Source: Thermoplasmatota archaeon
GTDB taxonomy: Archaea > Thermoplasmatota > E2 > DHVEG-1
Length of the DNA: 10,302 bases
Assembly: GCA_030609445.1 (NCBI GenBank)
Contig: JAUWCF010000016.1
Span: 1 to 10,302 of the forward strand
Direction: 5' to 3'
Shown here: one piece after another, positions 1 through 6,657 of the stretch
How the letters are laid out: each line of letters starts with the position of its first letter
How positions within the stretch are numbered: the first letter of the stretch is position 1
Program-made: the position numbers and the translations under genes
Notes under the pieces: model-generated
The model's input: only the letters and a program-made list of their open reading frames with translations
Databases searched by the model: none
Told to the model about the DNA's origin: nothing

Positions 1-62
1 TAGCAGAGTATAGCATGACAAGAAGCTATTAAAACCACTGTTAGTACAATAATAATGCCCAT
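1..62 (-). CDS. Possible 5' end of an exported or membrane protein (partial)
   Basis: An ATG on the minus strand at 62-60 opens a frame that runs off the left edge without a stop (20 codons visible). The visible peptide, MGIIIVLTVVLIASCHAILC, is almost wholly hydrophobic and would suit a signal peptide or first membrane helix; a Cys at position 15 could be a lipoprotein Cys, but that is a guess. There is no convincing Shine-Dalgarno sequence upstream (minus-strand bases just before the ATG read actaaaatagt). It would be divergent from the ABC-F gene, with 136 bases between the starts. Only 62 bases are visible, so this could be chance. Confidence 0.25.
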   Translation of the reverse strand, partial: MGIIIVLTVVLIASCHAILC

Positions 63-198
63 ACTATTTTAGTCTAACAATTCATACGAGCAGAACATCG
101 TTCTTTTGTCTGATGGACGTGAGGATGATTGAATTTGTAATCCTATAACCATTTCATAACCTAAAAAGCTATAGAATAGAACAATATTGTCGACCTGA

Positions 199-2016
199 AT
201 GGACGTTCTAATTCGGGCTATTGATTTATCAAAAACAATTGGAGGTAAATTATTATTCGAAAATACGTCATTTGAAGTGCTAGATGATAATTGTATTGGA
301 GTTATCGGTCCAAATGGCTGTGGGAAAACCACGCTTTTTAGAATTCTTTTAAAACAAGTAAAAGCAGATGAGGGCGAACTCCGGATTAAAGACAATTTAA
401 AAATAAGGATTCTAAAACAGACAGCTATAGATATGCAAGATATAACAGTTCGTCAATTCATCACACAAATAACAGATGAAATTGGAATTCAACAACAGAT
501 CAAAGAATATGAAAAACAGTTAGAGAACCCAGCGATTTACAATTCATCAAAATATGAAGGAATACTTGAGAAAATCCAAAAACTACAAGTTTCCATAGGT
601 CAAGCTAAAAGCAATTCACATCTGAAAGCTACAATAGAAATCCTTAACGATGTTTCTTTAGGGGGACTTTCACCAAACCAAAAAATAGGTGTTTTATCTG
701 GTGGTGAACGTCAGAAACTGGCTCTTGCTAGTGTTCTTGCTCAGCCTCGTCAGTGTGATCTTCTTTTACTTGATGAACCAACAAACCATCTTGATATTGA
801 AACAATCGAATGGTTAGAAGATCAATTAGCTGATATTTCATGTGCGGTTATGATGATTACCCATGATCGTTATCTGCTTGATGATCTTGTAGATCGAGTA
901 TTTGACTTCCAAAAAAACCATATCAATATCTTTGATACAAATTATGAAGACTATACAGAACAAAATCGTCTTTCTCAACATATCCAATATCAGGAATACA
1001 AAAAAGCAAAGATCAAAATAAACAAACAAAAAGCATCAATACAAAAGATGTCACGTCGAAATAGATATGATAAACAGATTACAAGTAAAATAAAACGGCT
1101 TGAAAAATTTCAACATATAGAAAATCCAGTAATCAAAAATTATCTGCTAAGATTTCATTTCAAAACAGTTTTTAAATCTGGAAAAAATATTGCAGATAGT
1201 AACGGAATCTCTAAAAGTTTTGATGAAAAAACTATTCTTGATAATGTAACTTTTGAGATTTTCTCTGGGCAAAAAATTGGTTTGATTGGTCCTAATGGTT
1301 GTGGTAAAACCACTTTTTTAAAGATTTTAACTGGTGCTGAAAAATCAGATGGTGGAGTACTTAATGTCAGCCGAGGTGTCCAATGGGGATATTTCGATCA
1401 AGGTCATCTTTCCCTAGATCTTAAAAATACTCTTATTAACGAGATGTTAAAAGATCATAAAGAACTTAATGAAAACGATGCAAAGGCATTGCTTGGTCAG
1501 TTTAATTTCAAAGGAGATAAAGTAAATAACTCCATATCTCAGCTTTCAGGAGGTGAGCGGGCTCGGTTGGCTTTTCTTCGTCTAATAATGCAACCATACA
1601 ATTTTCTTATCCTTGACGAACCTACAAACCATATGGATATGCAGTCAAAAAAAGCAATTGAAGGTGCATTGAATTCATTTAACGGCACAGTAATTGTGGT
1701 ATCACATGACCGGAACTTCCTGGATAACGTGACTGATACCATATTTCTGATGACGGATAATGCAATTAAGACGTACAATGGCAATTATTCTATGTTTAGA
1801 CTTCAACGTCAAAAAGAATTAAGAGATATGACTGGAAAAAACTTAGCGTATCTTTCAAAGTCTGGTCTTAAAAAATATGTCGTAAAAAAATCTTTTACTG
1901 AATGGAGTACTAAGACAAAACATAAGGTAGATGAAACAGTTTATATTGGTGATCATAACGAAAAACTGTATGAATGGTCCATAAAAAGTGGGTGCCTAAA
2001 ACTATGTAATAGATGA
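199..2016 (+). CDS. ABC-F family ATPase (ribosome-associated, not a transporter)
   Basis: Two ABC ATPase domains are fused in one soluble 605-residue chain with no membrane segment, the ABC-F layout; the family acts on the ribosome in translation or antibiotic protection. Domain 1: Walker A GPNGCGKTT (37-45), signature LSGGE (167-171), Walker B ending in D192-E193, H-loop His222. Domain 2: Walker A GPNGCGKTT (364-372), signature LSGGE (449-453), D473-E474, His503. Both Walker B motifs run into EPTNH(L/M)D, typical of ABC-F. The charged, Lys-rich linker at about 252-320 matches the interdomain helices that reach the tRNA site in the family. Residues 540-605 form a C-terminal extension with aromatic and charged residues. 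The start is well fixed: a TGA stop in the same frame (196-198) directly precedes the ATG. No SD is visible, and a weak TATA-like stretch near 169-176 would allow a leaderless message. Which ABC-F subgroup it belongs to is not clear. Confidence 0.93.
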   Translation: MDVLIRAIDLSKTIGGKLLFENTSFEVLDDNCIGVIGPNGCGKTTLFRILLKQVKADEGELRIKDNLKIRILKQTAIDMQDITVRQFITQITDEIGIQQQIKEYEKQLENPAIYNSSKYEGILEKIQKLQVSIGQAKSNSHLKATIEILNDVSLGGLSPNQKIGVLSGGERQKLALASVLAQPRQCDLLLLDEPTNHLDIETIEWLEDQLADISCAVMMITHDRYLLDDLVDRVFDFQKNHINIFDTNYEDYTEQNRLSQHIQYQEYKKAKIKINKQKASIQKMSRRNRYDKQITSKIKRLEKFQHIENPVIKNYLLRFHFKTVFKSGKNIADSNGISKSFDEKTILDNVTFEIFSGQKIGLIGPNGCGKTTFLKILTGAEKSDGGVLNVSRGVQWGYFDQGHLSLDLKNTLINEMLKDHKELNENDAKALLGQFNFKGDKVNNSISQLSGGERARLAFLRLIMQPYNFLILDEPTNHMDMQSKKAIEGALNSFNGTVIVVSHDRNFLDNVTDTIFLMTDNAIKTYNGNYSMFRLQRQKELRDMTGKNLAYLSKSGLKKYVVKKSFTEWSTKTKHKVDETVYIGDHNEKLYEWSIKSGCLKLCNR

Positions 2017-2081
2017 ATATCAAAAATCTGTTTGCCTAGTAGACTATATGTAACTAATCTATTCTATCTAGAATTACTATA

Positions 2082-2088
2082 TTTTTTT
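2082..2088 (+). terminator. T-tract terminator after the ABC-F gene
   Basis: A run of seven T lies 65 bases after the ABC-F stop codon, followed by further T-rich sequence (attttgacattttgac). Archaeal RNA polymerase terminates on such U-tracts without needing a hairpin. The next promoter begins about 25 bases later. Confidence 0.5.
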
Positions 2089-2113
2089 CCATTTTGACAT
2101 TTTGACACGATAG

Positions 2114-2148
2114 CTATATATACCAACAATGACACATGTTATCATTGT
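2114..2148 (+). promoter_or_regulatory. TATA box plus inverted repeat at the predicted transcription start
   Basis: CTATATATA at 2114-2122 is a good archaeal TATA box. An inverted repeat with 7-base arms, ACAATGA (2126-2132) and TCATTGT (2142-2148), spaced by 9 bases, follows. A start about 26 bases after the TATA centre would fall near 2144, so the repeat would cover the initiation region, where an archaeal repressor could act. The downstream message would have a leader of about 135 bases before the Sm-like gene. A second TATA-like sequence (TTTATATAAA, 2251-2260) lies too near that gene's SD and ATG to serve it well. Confidence 0.4.
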
Positions 2149-2161
2149 ATCTGTGGTGGAG

Positions 2162-2269
2162 ATGAGAAAAGAAAAAGAAAATAGTGCTGACAATTGGCTT
2201 TATCGCATAGAACTTTTGCAGAGAAGAGATAAAAACAAAACAAAAAAGGATTTATATAAAATTTTTTAG
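2162..2269 (+). CDS. Possible 35-residue basic small ORF upstream of the Sm-like gene
   Basis: ATG at 2162 to TAG at 2267-2269 gives a 35-residue Lys/Arg-rich peptide starting MRKEKENSADNWLYRIELLQ and ending in DLYKIF. A GGTGG at 2155-2159 could be an SD, but its spacing to the ATG is very short. The stop codon overlaps the first bases of the AGGAGG that serves the next gene, an arrangement compatible with translational coupling. No recognised family. It may equally be a chance frame in a purine-rich leader. Confidence 0.25.
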   Translation: MRKEKENSADNWLYRIELLQRRDKNKTKKDLYKIF

Positions 2270-2279
2270 GAGGAAGAAC

Positions 2280-2498
2280 ATGAATGGAAAATGTGTGGAT
2301 AAACTGATTGGTAAATACTGTAAAATCATCACAAAAGAACCTGGGAGAGAAAGAGCAAGCGTTGTTGCTGGCATAATTATGGAGATCGATCATAATGCTG
2401 GATTTCTCACGATTGAATCCACTCAAGGAATTGATTGTCTTAATATCGATACAATTGTGGCGATAAAACCAAGAAGCGAAATGAAATCAGCTCAATAA
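2280..2498 (+). CDS. Small Sm-like (Lsm-type) beta protein, 72 residues
   Basis: The start is well supported: AGGAGG at 2268-2273 sits 6 bases before the ATG. The predicted product is a single small beta-rich domain. After a short N-terminal helix (about 1-10), the pattern LIGKYCKI, then VVAGIIMEIDHNAGFLTIE, then a final INIxxIVAIKPR-like strand (LNIDTIVAIKPR, 54-65) follows the order of an Sm fold: Sm1 with a G-x-(I/V)-x-x-(I/V)-D core and a closing strand corresponding to Sm2. Archaeal Lsm proteins form rings that bind U-rich RNA. The canonical Sm2 I-R-G motif is not present, so it is a divergent member at best, or another small SH3-like barrel. It lies 94 bases before psmA on the same strand and may share its transcript. 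Confidence 0.6.
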   Translation: MNGKCVDKLIGKYCKIITKEPGRERASVVAGIIMEIDHNAGFLTIESTQGIDCLNIDTIVAIKPRSEMKSAQ

Positions 2499-2592
2499 AT
2501 TCAAGAAAGTATATTATACAGATGTTGTATTCAGGGCAAATATCTTACGGGATAAATTTTTATTGAAGACGTAAAAAGAAGAGGACTGTATA

Positions 2593-3318
2593 ATGCAACC
2601 ATCAAACGAAGCATATGACCGAGCTAGTACAATATTCTCCCCAGATGGAAGACTGTTTCAGGTTGAATATGCTAGAGAAGCTGTAAAAAGAGGGACAACA
2701 ACAGTTGGATTAAAACATAAAGACGGTGTCGTATTAATTGTCGATAAACGAATCAGTTCATCTTTGATAGAACCTGATTCTATTGAGAAGATCTTTCAGA
2801 TAGATGATTACATTGGATGTGCTACATCAGGACTCATTGCTGATGCACGTGCATTGGTTGAAAGAATTCGAACGGATGCTCAGATAAATGAAATAACCTA
2901 TGGTGAAAAAATACCGATTAAAACACTTGTGAAACGTATCTGTGATTTCAAACAGTCATACACACAATATGGAGGAGCAAGACCATTTGGCACGACTCTA
3001 CTCATCGCAGGTGTTGACGCGACAGGGCCACAATTGTTCGCAACAGATCCTTCTGGTGCTTTTATGGAATATAGGGCAAACAGTGAAGGAGAAGGCCGTA
3101 GTGATGCAATGGCATATTTCGAAGAAAAATATAAAGAAAACATGACTCTTGAAGAAGCTATTGATATGGGTATCAAAGCGATTCAGAAAGGGTCTAAAGG
3201 AAAACTGAATCCTGATGCCATTGAAATAGCGGTAGTTGATACCAAAGAAAAATTTCGAAAATTATTACACGATGAATCAAAAAACTATGTGAAAAAAGTA
3301 ATTGATGATCAAAATTAA
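2593..3318 (+). CDS. psmA: 20S proteasome alpha subunit
   Basis: Forms the outer seven-membered rings of the archaeal 20S proteasome, gating entry to the proteolytic chamber and docking PAN or CDC48-type ATPases. The 241-residue product has the full family length. The N-terminus has the gate motif Tyr8-Asp9-Arg10 and the alpha-subunit signature FSPDGRLFQVEYAREAVKRG (15-34), very close to the Thermoplasma protein. RPFGTTLLIAG (near 130-140) and the GNPDAIEIAVV-like KLNPDAIEIAVVD near the C-terminus also fit. There is no beta-type N-terminal catalytic Thr, so it is not PsmB. A GAGG at 2582-2585 region gives a normal SD a few bases before the ATG. A TATA-like stretch near 2510-2519 could give it a promoter of its own besides read-through from the Sm-like gene. 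It ends 15 bases from the converging gene downstream. Confidence 0.97.
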   Translation: MQPSNEAYDRASTIFSPDGRLFQVEYAREAVKRGTTTVGLKHKDGVVLIVDKRISSSLIEPDSIEKIFQIDDYIGCATSGLIADARALVERIRTDAQINEITYGEKIPIKTLVKRICDFKQSYTQYGGARPFGTTLLIAGVDATGPQLFATDPSGAFMEYRANSEGEGRSDAMAYFEEKYKENMTLEEAIDMGIKAIQKGSKGKLNPDAIEIAVVDTKEKFRKLLHDESKNYVKKVIDDQN

Positions 3319-3333
3319 CCCTATATTTTTAGT

Positions 3334-3576
3334 TTAATTACCTTTGCGTTGAGGTTGTTTTGTAATTTTAAAGAAATATTCTATCCATGCATCTCTAACA
3401 CTTGATATGGTCTCATGTTCTATCATCTCTAAAACATCCTCTTGTTCTTTAGTCGTCGCTAATTTTTTCATTAATGATAAATTAACTTCTGAACCTTCTT
3501 CTTTAACTGGTGATGGCGTAGGTCGAAATAATTTTCGTAACCTAGATTTCTTTATCTTTTTTGCCTCATGAGTCAT
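3334..3576 (-). CDS. Hypothetical protein, 80 residues
   Basis: Not recognised. The N-terminal third is very basic (KKIKKSRLRKLFRP, 6-19), followed by a Pro/Ser/Glu-rich stretch and then a likely helical acidic part (about 33-62, TTKEQEDVLEMIEHE). The C-terminus is again basic with aromatic residues (WIEYFFKITKQPQRKG). No cysteines, signal peptide or membrane helix. The ATG has no clear SD, but the minus-strand sequence upstream holds a TATA-like TTTATAATA near 3610-3618, placing a start shortly before the gene. It lies 200 bases downstream of tfb on the same strand and converges with psmA with only 15 bases between stops, so its terminator overlaps psmA's end. The biased composition is protein-like but its reality rests on frame length and promoter alone. 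Confidence 0.55.
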   Translation of the reverse strand: MTHEAKKIKKSRLRKLFRPTPSPVKEEGSEVNLSLMKKLATTKEQEDVLEMIEHETISSVRDAWIEYFFKITKQPQRKGN

Positions 3577-3776
3577 TGTATTACACTATTTTAATATAGT
3601 AATCATCTATTATAAAACAGTTTCCATTTACATCATGTATAAAACAAATACTGCTAGGCGTTAGTTCCGCATAAACATTTTTTAGCATAAGATACAACCT
3701 AAGTAATCAGACCAAAAATAAACACTATCAAGTATATTCAGGAGAAGAAAAAGAAAAACGAATAAAAAAACAAGGT
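3577..3776. other. Non-coding gap between tfb and the 80-residue gene
   Basis: An AT-rich stretch of 200 bases. It carries the poly-T terminator of tfb (minus strand) and a minus-strand TATA-like sequence for the 80-residue gene. No further ORF, tRNA or repeat was seen. Confidence 0.5.
3746..3770 (-). terminator. Poly-T terminator of tfb
   Basis: Read on the minus strand, just past the tfb stop codon, there are three close T-runs (seven, five and five T) separated by one to five other bases. This is a typical archaeal U-rich terminator with no hairpin. Confidence 0.6.
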
Positions 3777-4721
3777 TTACAGAATGATATCAATGTTGAG
3801 TCTTTCTGCAAGCTCTTTATATCTATTTCTAATAGTTACCTCTGTGACACCTGCTACCTCAGACACCTCACGTTGCGTCCTGCGTTCACCACACAATATT
3901 GATGCCACATAGATAGATGCAGCAGCAATACCTGTTGGACCACGGCCGCTGGTAAGCTCTGCATTTGCTGCTTCTTTTAATATATCCATTACCTTTTCTT
4001 GAGCATCACTGCTAAGCTTTAACTCACTGCAAAACCTTGAAATATAATCCTGAGGTGTGGTAGGCAATAACTTTAACCCAAGTTCACGGGAAACATAACG
4101 ATAGTTTCTCCCAATTTCCTTCCTTGACATATTAGCTGTTTGAGCTATTTCATCAAGCGTACGTGGAACATGACACTGCCGACATGCAGCATATAACGAT
4201 GCAGCAGTAACACTTTCTATACTTCTACCACGGATTAAATTTCTCAGTGCTGCTTTACGATAGATCATAGCAGCAGTTTCCCTTACAGTCCGAGGGAGGC
4301 TCATGCCTGATGCCATTCTATCAAGACTGGAAAGAGCAGATGCAAGATTTCTCTCTGTTGCATTATTAATTCTAATTCTTCTCTGCCATTTTCTCAACCG
4401 AAATAACTGGGCTCTGTTTCTATTTGGAATTGATTTCCCATAAGAATCTTTGTTTTTCCAGCTAATCATGGTACTAAGACCCTTATCATGAATCGTATAT
4501 GTCATCGGGGATCCAGTCCGAGCTCTTTTCTCATGTTGTTCACTATCAAATGCACGCCATTCTGGTCCATGATCAATTAAATCTTCATCGATAACCAGTC
4601 CACAATCCTGACATACCAACTCTGCTCTAGAATAATCCTTACTGAGATGGTTGCTCCCACATTCAGGACACATTACAGTTTCTTCTATTGTTTGTTTCTC
4701 TTTGTTTGTCAATGAAATCAA
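3777..4721 (-). CDS. tfb: Transcription initiation factor TFB (TFIIB homologue)
   Basis: TFB joins TBP at the promoter and recruits RNA polymerase. The 314-residue product has all the family parts: N-terminal zinc ribbon with Cys18, Cys21, Cys37 and Cys40 (CPEC...CQDC), the B-reader/linker region (about 53-90, with PEWRAFD and RARTGSPMT), and two cyclin-like repeats (about 115-205 and 215-310). Repeat 1 has [12 protein letters not shown] and repeat 2 [11 protein letters not shown], the usual core helices; the C-terminal helix-turn-helix ([20 protein letters not shown]) recognises BRE. The chosen start is a TTG at 4721-4719. The only in-frame ATG near it (4673) would begin one residue before the first zinc Cys, which is too short for the family. 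An in-frame stop at 4745-4743 limits upstream extension. A second TTG (4712) is possible, with TAGGT upstream as a weak SD. The promoter has a clear TATA box and a palindromic leader (separate entries). Confidence 0.96.
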   Translation of the reverse strand: MISLTNKEKQTIEETVMCPECGSNHLSKDYSRAELVCQDCGLVIDEDLIDHGPEWRAFDSEQHEKRARTGSPMTYTIHDKGLSTMISWKNKDSYGKSIPNRNRAQLFRLRKWQRRIRINNATERNLASALSSLDRMASGMSLPRTVRETAAMIYRKAALRNLIRGRSIESVTAASLYAACRQCHVPRTLDEIAQTANMSRKEIGRNYRYVSRELGLKLLPTTPQDYISRFCSELKLSSDAQEKVMDILKEAANAELTSGRGPTGIAAASIYVASILCGERRTQREVSEVAGVTEVTIRNRYKELAERLNIDIIL

Positions 4722-4730
4722 ACCTATAAA

Positions 4731-4749
4731 ACTCTGAGTAACTCAGAGT
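4731..4749 (-). promoter_or_regulatory. 19-base perfect palindrome in the tfb leader
   Basis: ACTCTGAGT-A-ACTCAGAGT is a perfect inverted repeat with 9-base arms. It lies 10 bases before the TTG start of tfb and just after the start predicted from the TATA box at 4773-4782 (about 4752). In DNA it could be an operator for a dimeric regulator. In minus-strand RNA it can fold into an 8-bp stem with a 3-base loop followed by UUUUAUAGG, just ahead of the start codon, and so might control translation or attenuation. Confidence 0.6.
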
Positions 4750-4772
4750 ACGTCAGAAGAGGAGCGATATCC

Positions 4773-4782
4773 TTTATATAAA
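4773..4782 (-). promoter_or_regulatory. TATA box of tfb
   Basis: TTTATATAAA, self-complementary, lies about 52 bases before the TTG start of tfb. It predicts transcription from about 4752 with a 5' leader of roughly 30 bases. Being symmetric it could also direct plus-strand initiation near 4803; flanking BRE sequence would decide, and it cannot be judged by eye. Confidence 0.6.
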
Positions 4783-4829
4783 CATTCCCACAGAAAGAGT
4801 TTTTCTGATAATGTATGTACAATAAATCA

Positions 4830-4838
4830 TTTATATAT
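4830..4838 (+). promoter_or_regulatory. TATA box in front of the structured element
   Basis: TTTATATAT on the plus strand. A start about 25 bases downstream falls near 4857-4860, which is where the long inverted repeat begins. This spacing is what archaeal stable-RNA genes show, though AT-rich intergenic DNA also yields TATA-like words by chance. Confidence 0.35.
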
Positions 4839-4851
4839 GGAAAAGAGCATA

Positions 4852-4929
4852 TTATTAGTTGCGACTTTTCATCTGCTGGTCTTATGCTACCGCTTCAGAC
4901 TACGCAGTATTCCCAACCGCAACTAATAA
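4852..4929. ncRNA. Candidate structured RNA with a 12-bp closing stem
   Basis: TTATTAGTTGCG (4852-4863) is perfectly complementary to CGCAACTAATAA (4918-4929), closing a 54-base interior. The interior itself folds: CTGC (4873-4876) pairs with GCAG (4904-4907), and TGGTCT (4877-4882) pairs with AGACTA (4897-4902) with one bulged base and one G-U pair, leaving a 14-base loop. The result is lower stem, two opposed unpaired strands of 9 and 10 bases, upper stem and loop, a shape like an archaeal H/ACA guide hairpin. A TATA box at 4830 would start a plus-strand RNA at about the first stem. On the minus strand the element directly follows the stop codon of the radical SAM gene, so it could instead be a 3' structure of that message. 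It is not a tRNA: no T-arm or GTTC motif fits. Strand and class are undecided. Confidence 0.4.
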
Positions 4930-4930
4930 A

Positions 4931-6220
4931 TCAGCCAATAGTTAATTTTTCAGTAAAATAGAATTTTCTCACGCTAATATTTCTCATAACTTTTATGAAT
5001 ATCCGGTAAGGGCTATAGTTCGTGTTAGTAAAGCTTCTCTTGACTATGTTTGGAATGGAATAGTAATCTCTAGCTATTCTTCTGATGCCTTCTGCAAGTT
5101 CTTTCTCTGTAAGATTCTTCATGGCGTAATTAACATTTCCCTCACCATATTTTGACCAGTCCCGACAAGTAATTTTTCCTTCTTTTTCATATCTTTCAAA
5201 AAGCGGTGTCCCTGGATATGGTGTTACAACGCTAAATGATACTTCATCAAAGCCCCAGTCATAGATAGCTTTTAGGGTTTTATCAAATGTTTCTATTGTG
5301 TCAAAATCAAATCCAAACATGAAAAAACCAGTAATCATCATACCGTAGTCTCTGATTTTTTTAACGGCTTCTCCATATTTTTCAACTTTATTTGTTCCTT
5401 TTCCTGCAGCGTCAATGTTTTGTTGGGAGATAGATTCTATTCCAACATACCAGTTATAAATTCCGGCCTCGCTGGCAAGCTTTAAGAATTCCTCATCACG
5501 AACAAGTACGTTTATGTTTCCGAAGCATTCGAAATATTTATTGAGTTCACTCATTCCTTTAAACAGTGATTTTGAATATTTTGGATTAATTGTCAGAGAT
5601 GCATCTGCAAAAAATATGGATTTTGTCTTTATTGATTTCATCTCATCTATCATGTGGTCAACGGGTCTTGTACGGACCCTGTTTCCTTCAATTATTCTCA
5701 TTGCACAAAATTCGCATCCTACCGGACAACCTCGTGAGGCTTGAATCGGTTCGTTAAAAGGATTATATGAGCCGATATCATGTCTGGCTGCGGGTATCTC
5801 CTTCGGATCTACAAATCTTTCTTGTCGATAAAACGGTTTTAATTGATTTTTCTCGATGTCTTTTAGAAGTCTTGGGAGTGTGAGTTCCGCCTCGCCAACA
5901 ACAATACTATCTGCATGTTGTTTTGCTTCATCCGGCAAAAGCGATGGATGATATCCTCCTAAAAAAACTGGTATTTTTTGTTTTCTGAACTCTTCTGCAA
6001 CTTCATATCCTCTAATGGAGTTGTATGTCATACAAGAGATACCTACGGCGTCATAACTTTTTTTAAAATTAATTTTTTCAATTCTTTCATCGACGATTTC
6101 TACTGAATGCTCAGGTGGTGTTATTGCTGCAAGTTGTTTAAGAGTTAGCGAAGGGTAAGTAAATCTTGTAAAAAGACCATATTTTGCATTAGGATGTGGC
6201 GCTACATATAATATTTTCAT
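4931..6220 (-). CDS. B12-binding-type radical SAM protein
   Basis: A 429-residue cytoplasmic enzyme of the BchE/HpnJ-like group: an N-terminal Rossmann domain as in cobalamin-binding proteins (about 1-125; MKILYVAPHP, VGISCMTYNS, PVFLGGYHPSLLPDEA, VVGEAE), then a radical SAM barrel. The 4Fe-4S motif CPVGCEFC has Cys165, Cys169 and Cys172, preceded by SRG. Later barrel motifs are FADAS (204-208), VGIES (259-263) and a GFFMFGFDFDT SAM-binding strand. The C-terminal region (about 365-429) matches the tail found in this family. Known relatives methylate, cyclise or couple unreactive carbons, including archaeal lipid modifying enzymes, but the substrate cannot be told from sequence. The N-terminal domain lacks an obvious DxHxxG, so cobalamin would be bound without the histidine ligand, as is usual in this group. 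It has its own TATA box and ends beside the structured element. Confidence 0.9.
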   Translation of the reverse strand: MKILYVAPHPNAKYGLFTRFTYPSLTLKQLAAITPPEHSVEIVDERIEKINFKKSYDAVGISCMTYNSIRGYEVAEEFRKQKIPVFLGGYHPSLLPDEAKQHADSIVVGEAELTLPRLLKDIEKNQLKPFYRQERFVDPKEIPAARHDIGSYNPFNEPIQASRGCPVGCEFCAMRIIEGNRVRTRPVDHMIDEMKSIKTKSIFFADASLTINPKYSKSLFKGMSELNKYFECFGNINVLVRDEEFLKLASEAGIYNWYVGIESISQQNIDAAGKGTNKVEKYGEAVKKIRDYGMMITGFFMFGFDFDTIETFDKTLKAIYDWGFDEVSFSVVTPYPGTPLFERYEKEGKITCRDWSKYGEGNVNYAMKNLTEKELAEGIRRIARDYYSIPNIVKRSFTNTNYSPYRIFIKVMRNISVRKFYFTEKLTIG

Positions 6221-6281
6221 GGTATCCCGTCGAGAGTCCTACTTAGACTTGCTTATAGGATACAGGGTTTATTTCACTATG

Positions 6282-6290
6282 CTTTATAAA
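6282..6290 (-). promoter_or_regulatory. TATA box of the radical SAM gene
   Basis: On the minus strand TTTATAAAG, preceded by AATA, lies about 65 bases before the ATG at 6220 and predicts a start near 6260 with a leader of about 40 bases. A weak GGGA sits 6-9 bases before the ATG. This suggests that the gene is transcribed apart from the zinc-ribbon gene upstream. Confidence 0.5.
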
Positions 6291-6302
6291 TATTCCTAAA
6301 AA

Positions 6303-6545
6303 CTAGTGTTTTACAGGCGATATGCCTATTTTTCGATTAATTGATGCCTTGCAGTTATGGCAGACACCTTGAGCGATTTCACTTTTTTCGTGCATATCTT
6401 TCCCGCATGCCCAACAATAAAAGTCTGCGCTGCCCGTTGTTTTTTCCTTTGCTATTTTGCATGCATTACAGATGTTTAATTCAATTTCGTCGACAGTGTT
6501 TAATTGTTTCCCGCATATCCTGCAGAAGAAGATTTCATCTTCCAT
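6303..6545 (-). CDS. Small protein with two tandem zinc ribbons
   Basis: An 80-residue protein with two four-cysteine sites: Cys8, Cys11, Cys26, Cys29 and Cys44, Cys47, Cys62, Cys65. Each site is CxxC-14 residues-CxxC, and all four cysteines recur exactly 36 residues later, so the protein is an internal duplication (CRICGK...NACK and CWACGK...NCKA). Such zinc ribbons bind nucleic acid or act as protein adaptors; nothing shows which here. The start is sound: a minus-strand GAGG at 6556-6553 sits 7 bases before the ATG. It is divergent from the thioredoxin-like/Ig-like gene, sharing a 163-base regulatory region, and lies 82 bases upstream of the radical SAM gene on the same strand, which has its own TATA box. 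Confidence 0.8.
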   Translation of the reverse strand: MEDEIFFCRICGKQLNTVDEIELNICNACKIAKEKTTGSADFYCWACGKDMHEKSEIAQGVCHNCKASINRKIGISPVKH

Positions 6546-6570
6546 TGTGTTTCCTCACTTTCTCCATGAT

Positions 6571-6592
6571 ATCTGATTTTTCTAGTTCAGAT
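6571..6592. repeat. Short inverted repeat in the divergent promoter region
   Basis: ATCTGA (6571-6576) and TCAGAT (6587-6592) form a perfect repeat with a 10-base spacer, upstream of the zinc-ribbon gene. The arms are only 6 bases, so chance is quite possible. Confidence 0.25.
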
Positions 6593-6657
6593 GATGTTTG
6601 CTATTAGTGATATAGTAAATGTAGTTGATTAACGTTTTCTTCCAAATCAATCATTAA

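Noticed and set aside
2251..2260. TTTATATAAA as the main promoter of the Sm-like gene
   Set aside because: A start 25 bases downstream would fall on the ATG and remove the strong AGGAGG from the transcript, so the box at 2114-2122 is preferred; not excluded.
2142..2426. 94-codon minus-strand frame over the Sm-like gene
   Set aside because: It overlaps the well-supported plus-strand gene with its strong SD, and its composition is that of an antisense reading.
4864..4917. C/D box guide RNA in the structured element
   Set aside because: A CTGA is present on the minus strand, but there is no proper RTGATGA C box near the ends, only AGATGA.
4857..4925. tRNA gene with a 7-bp acceptor stem (AGTTGCG/CGCAACT)
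   Set aside because: No T-arm can be formed next to the acceptor stem, there is no GTTC-type T-loop on either strand, and the length is short. The fold is one long hairpin.
5514..5744. Plus-strand frame inside the radical SAM gene
   Set aside because: It is the antisense of the CxxxCxxC and barrel region of a clear enzyme; no promoter or SD.
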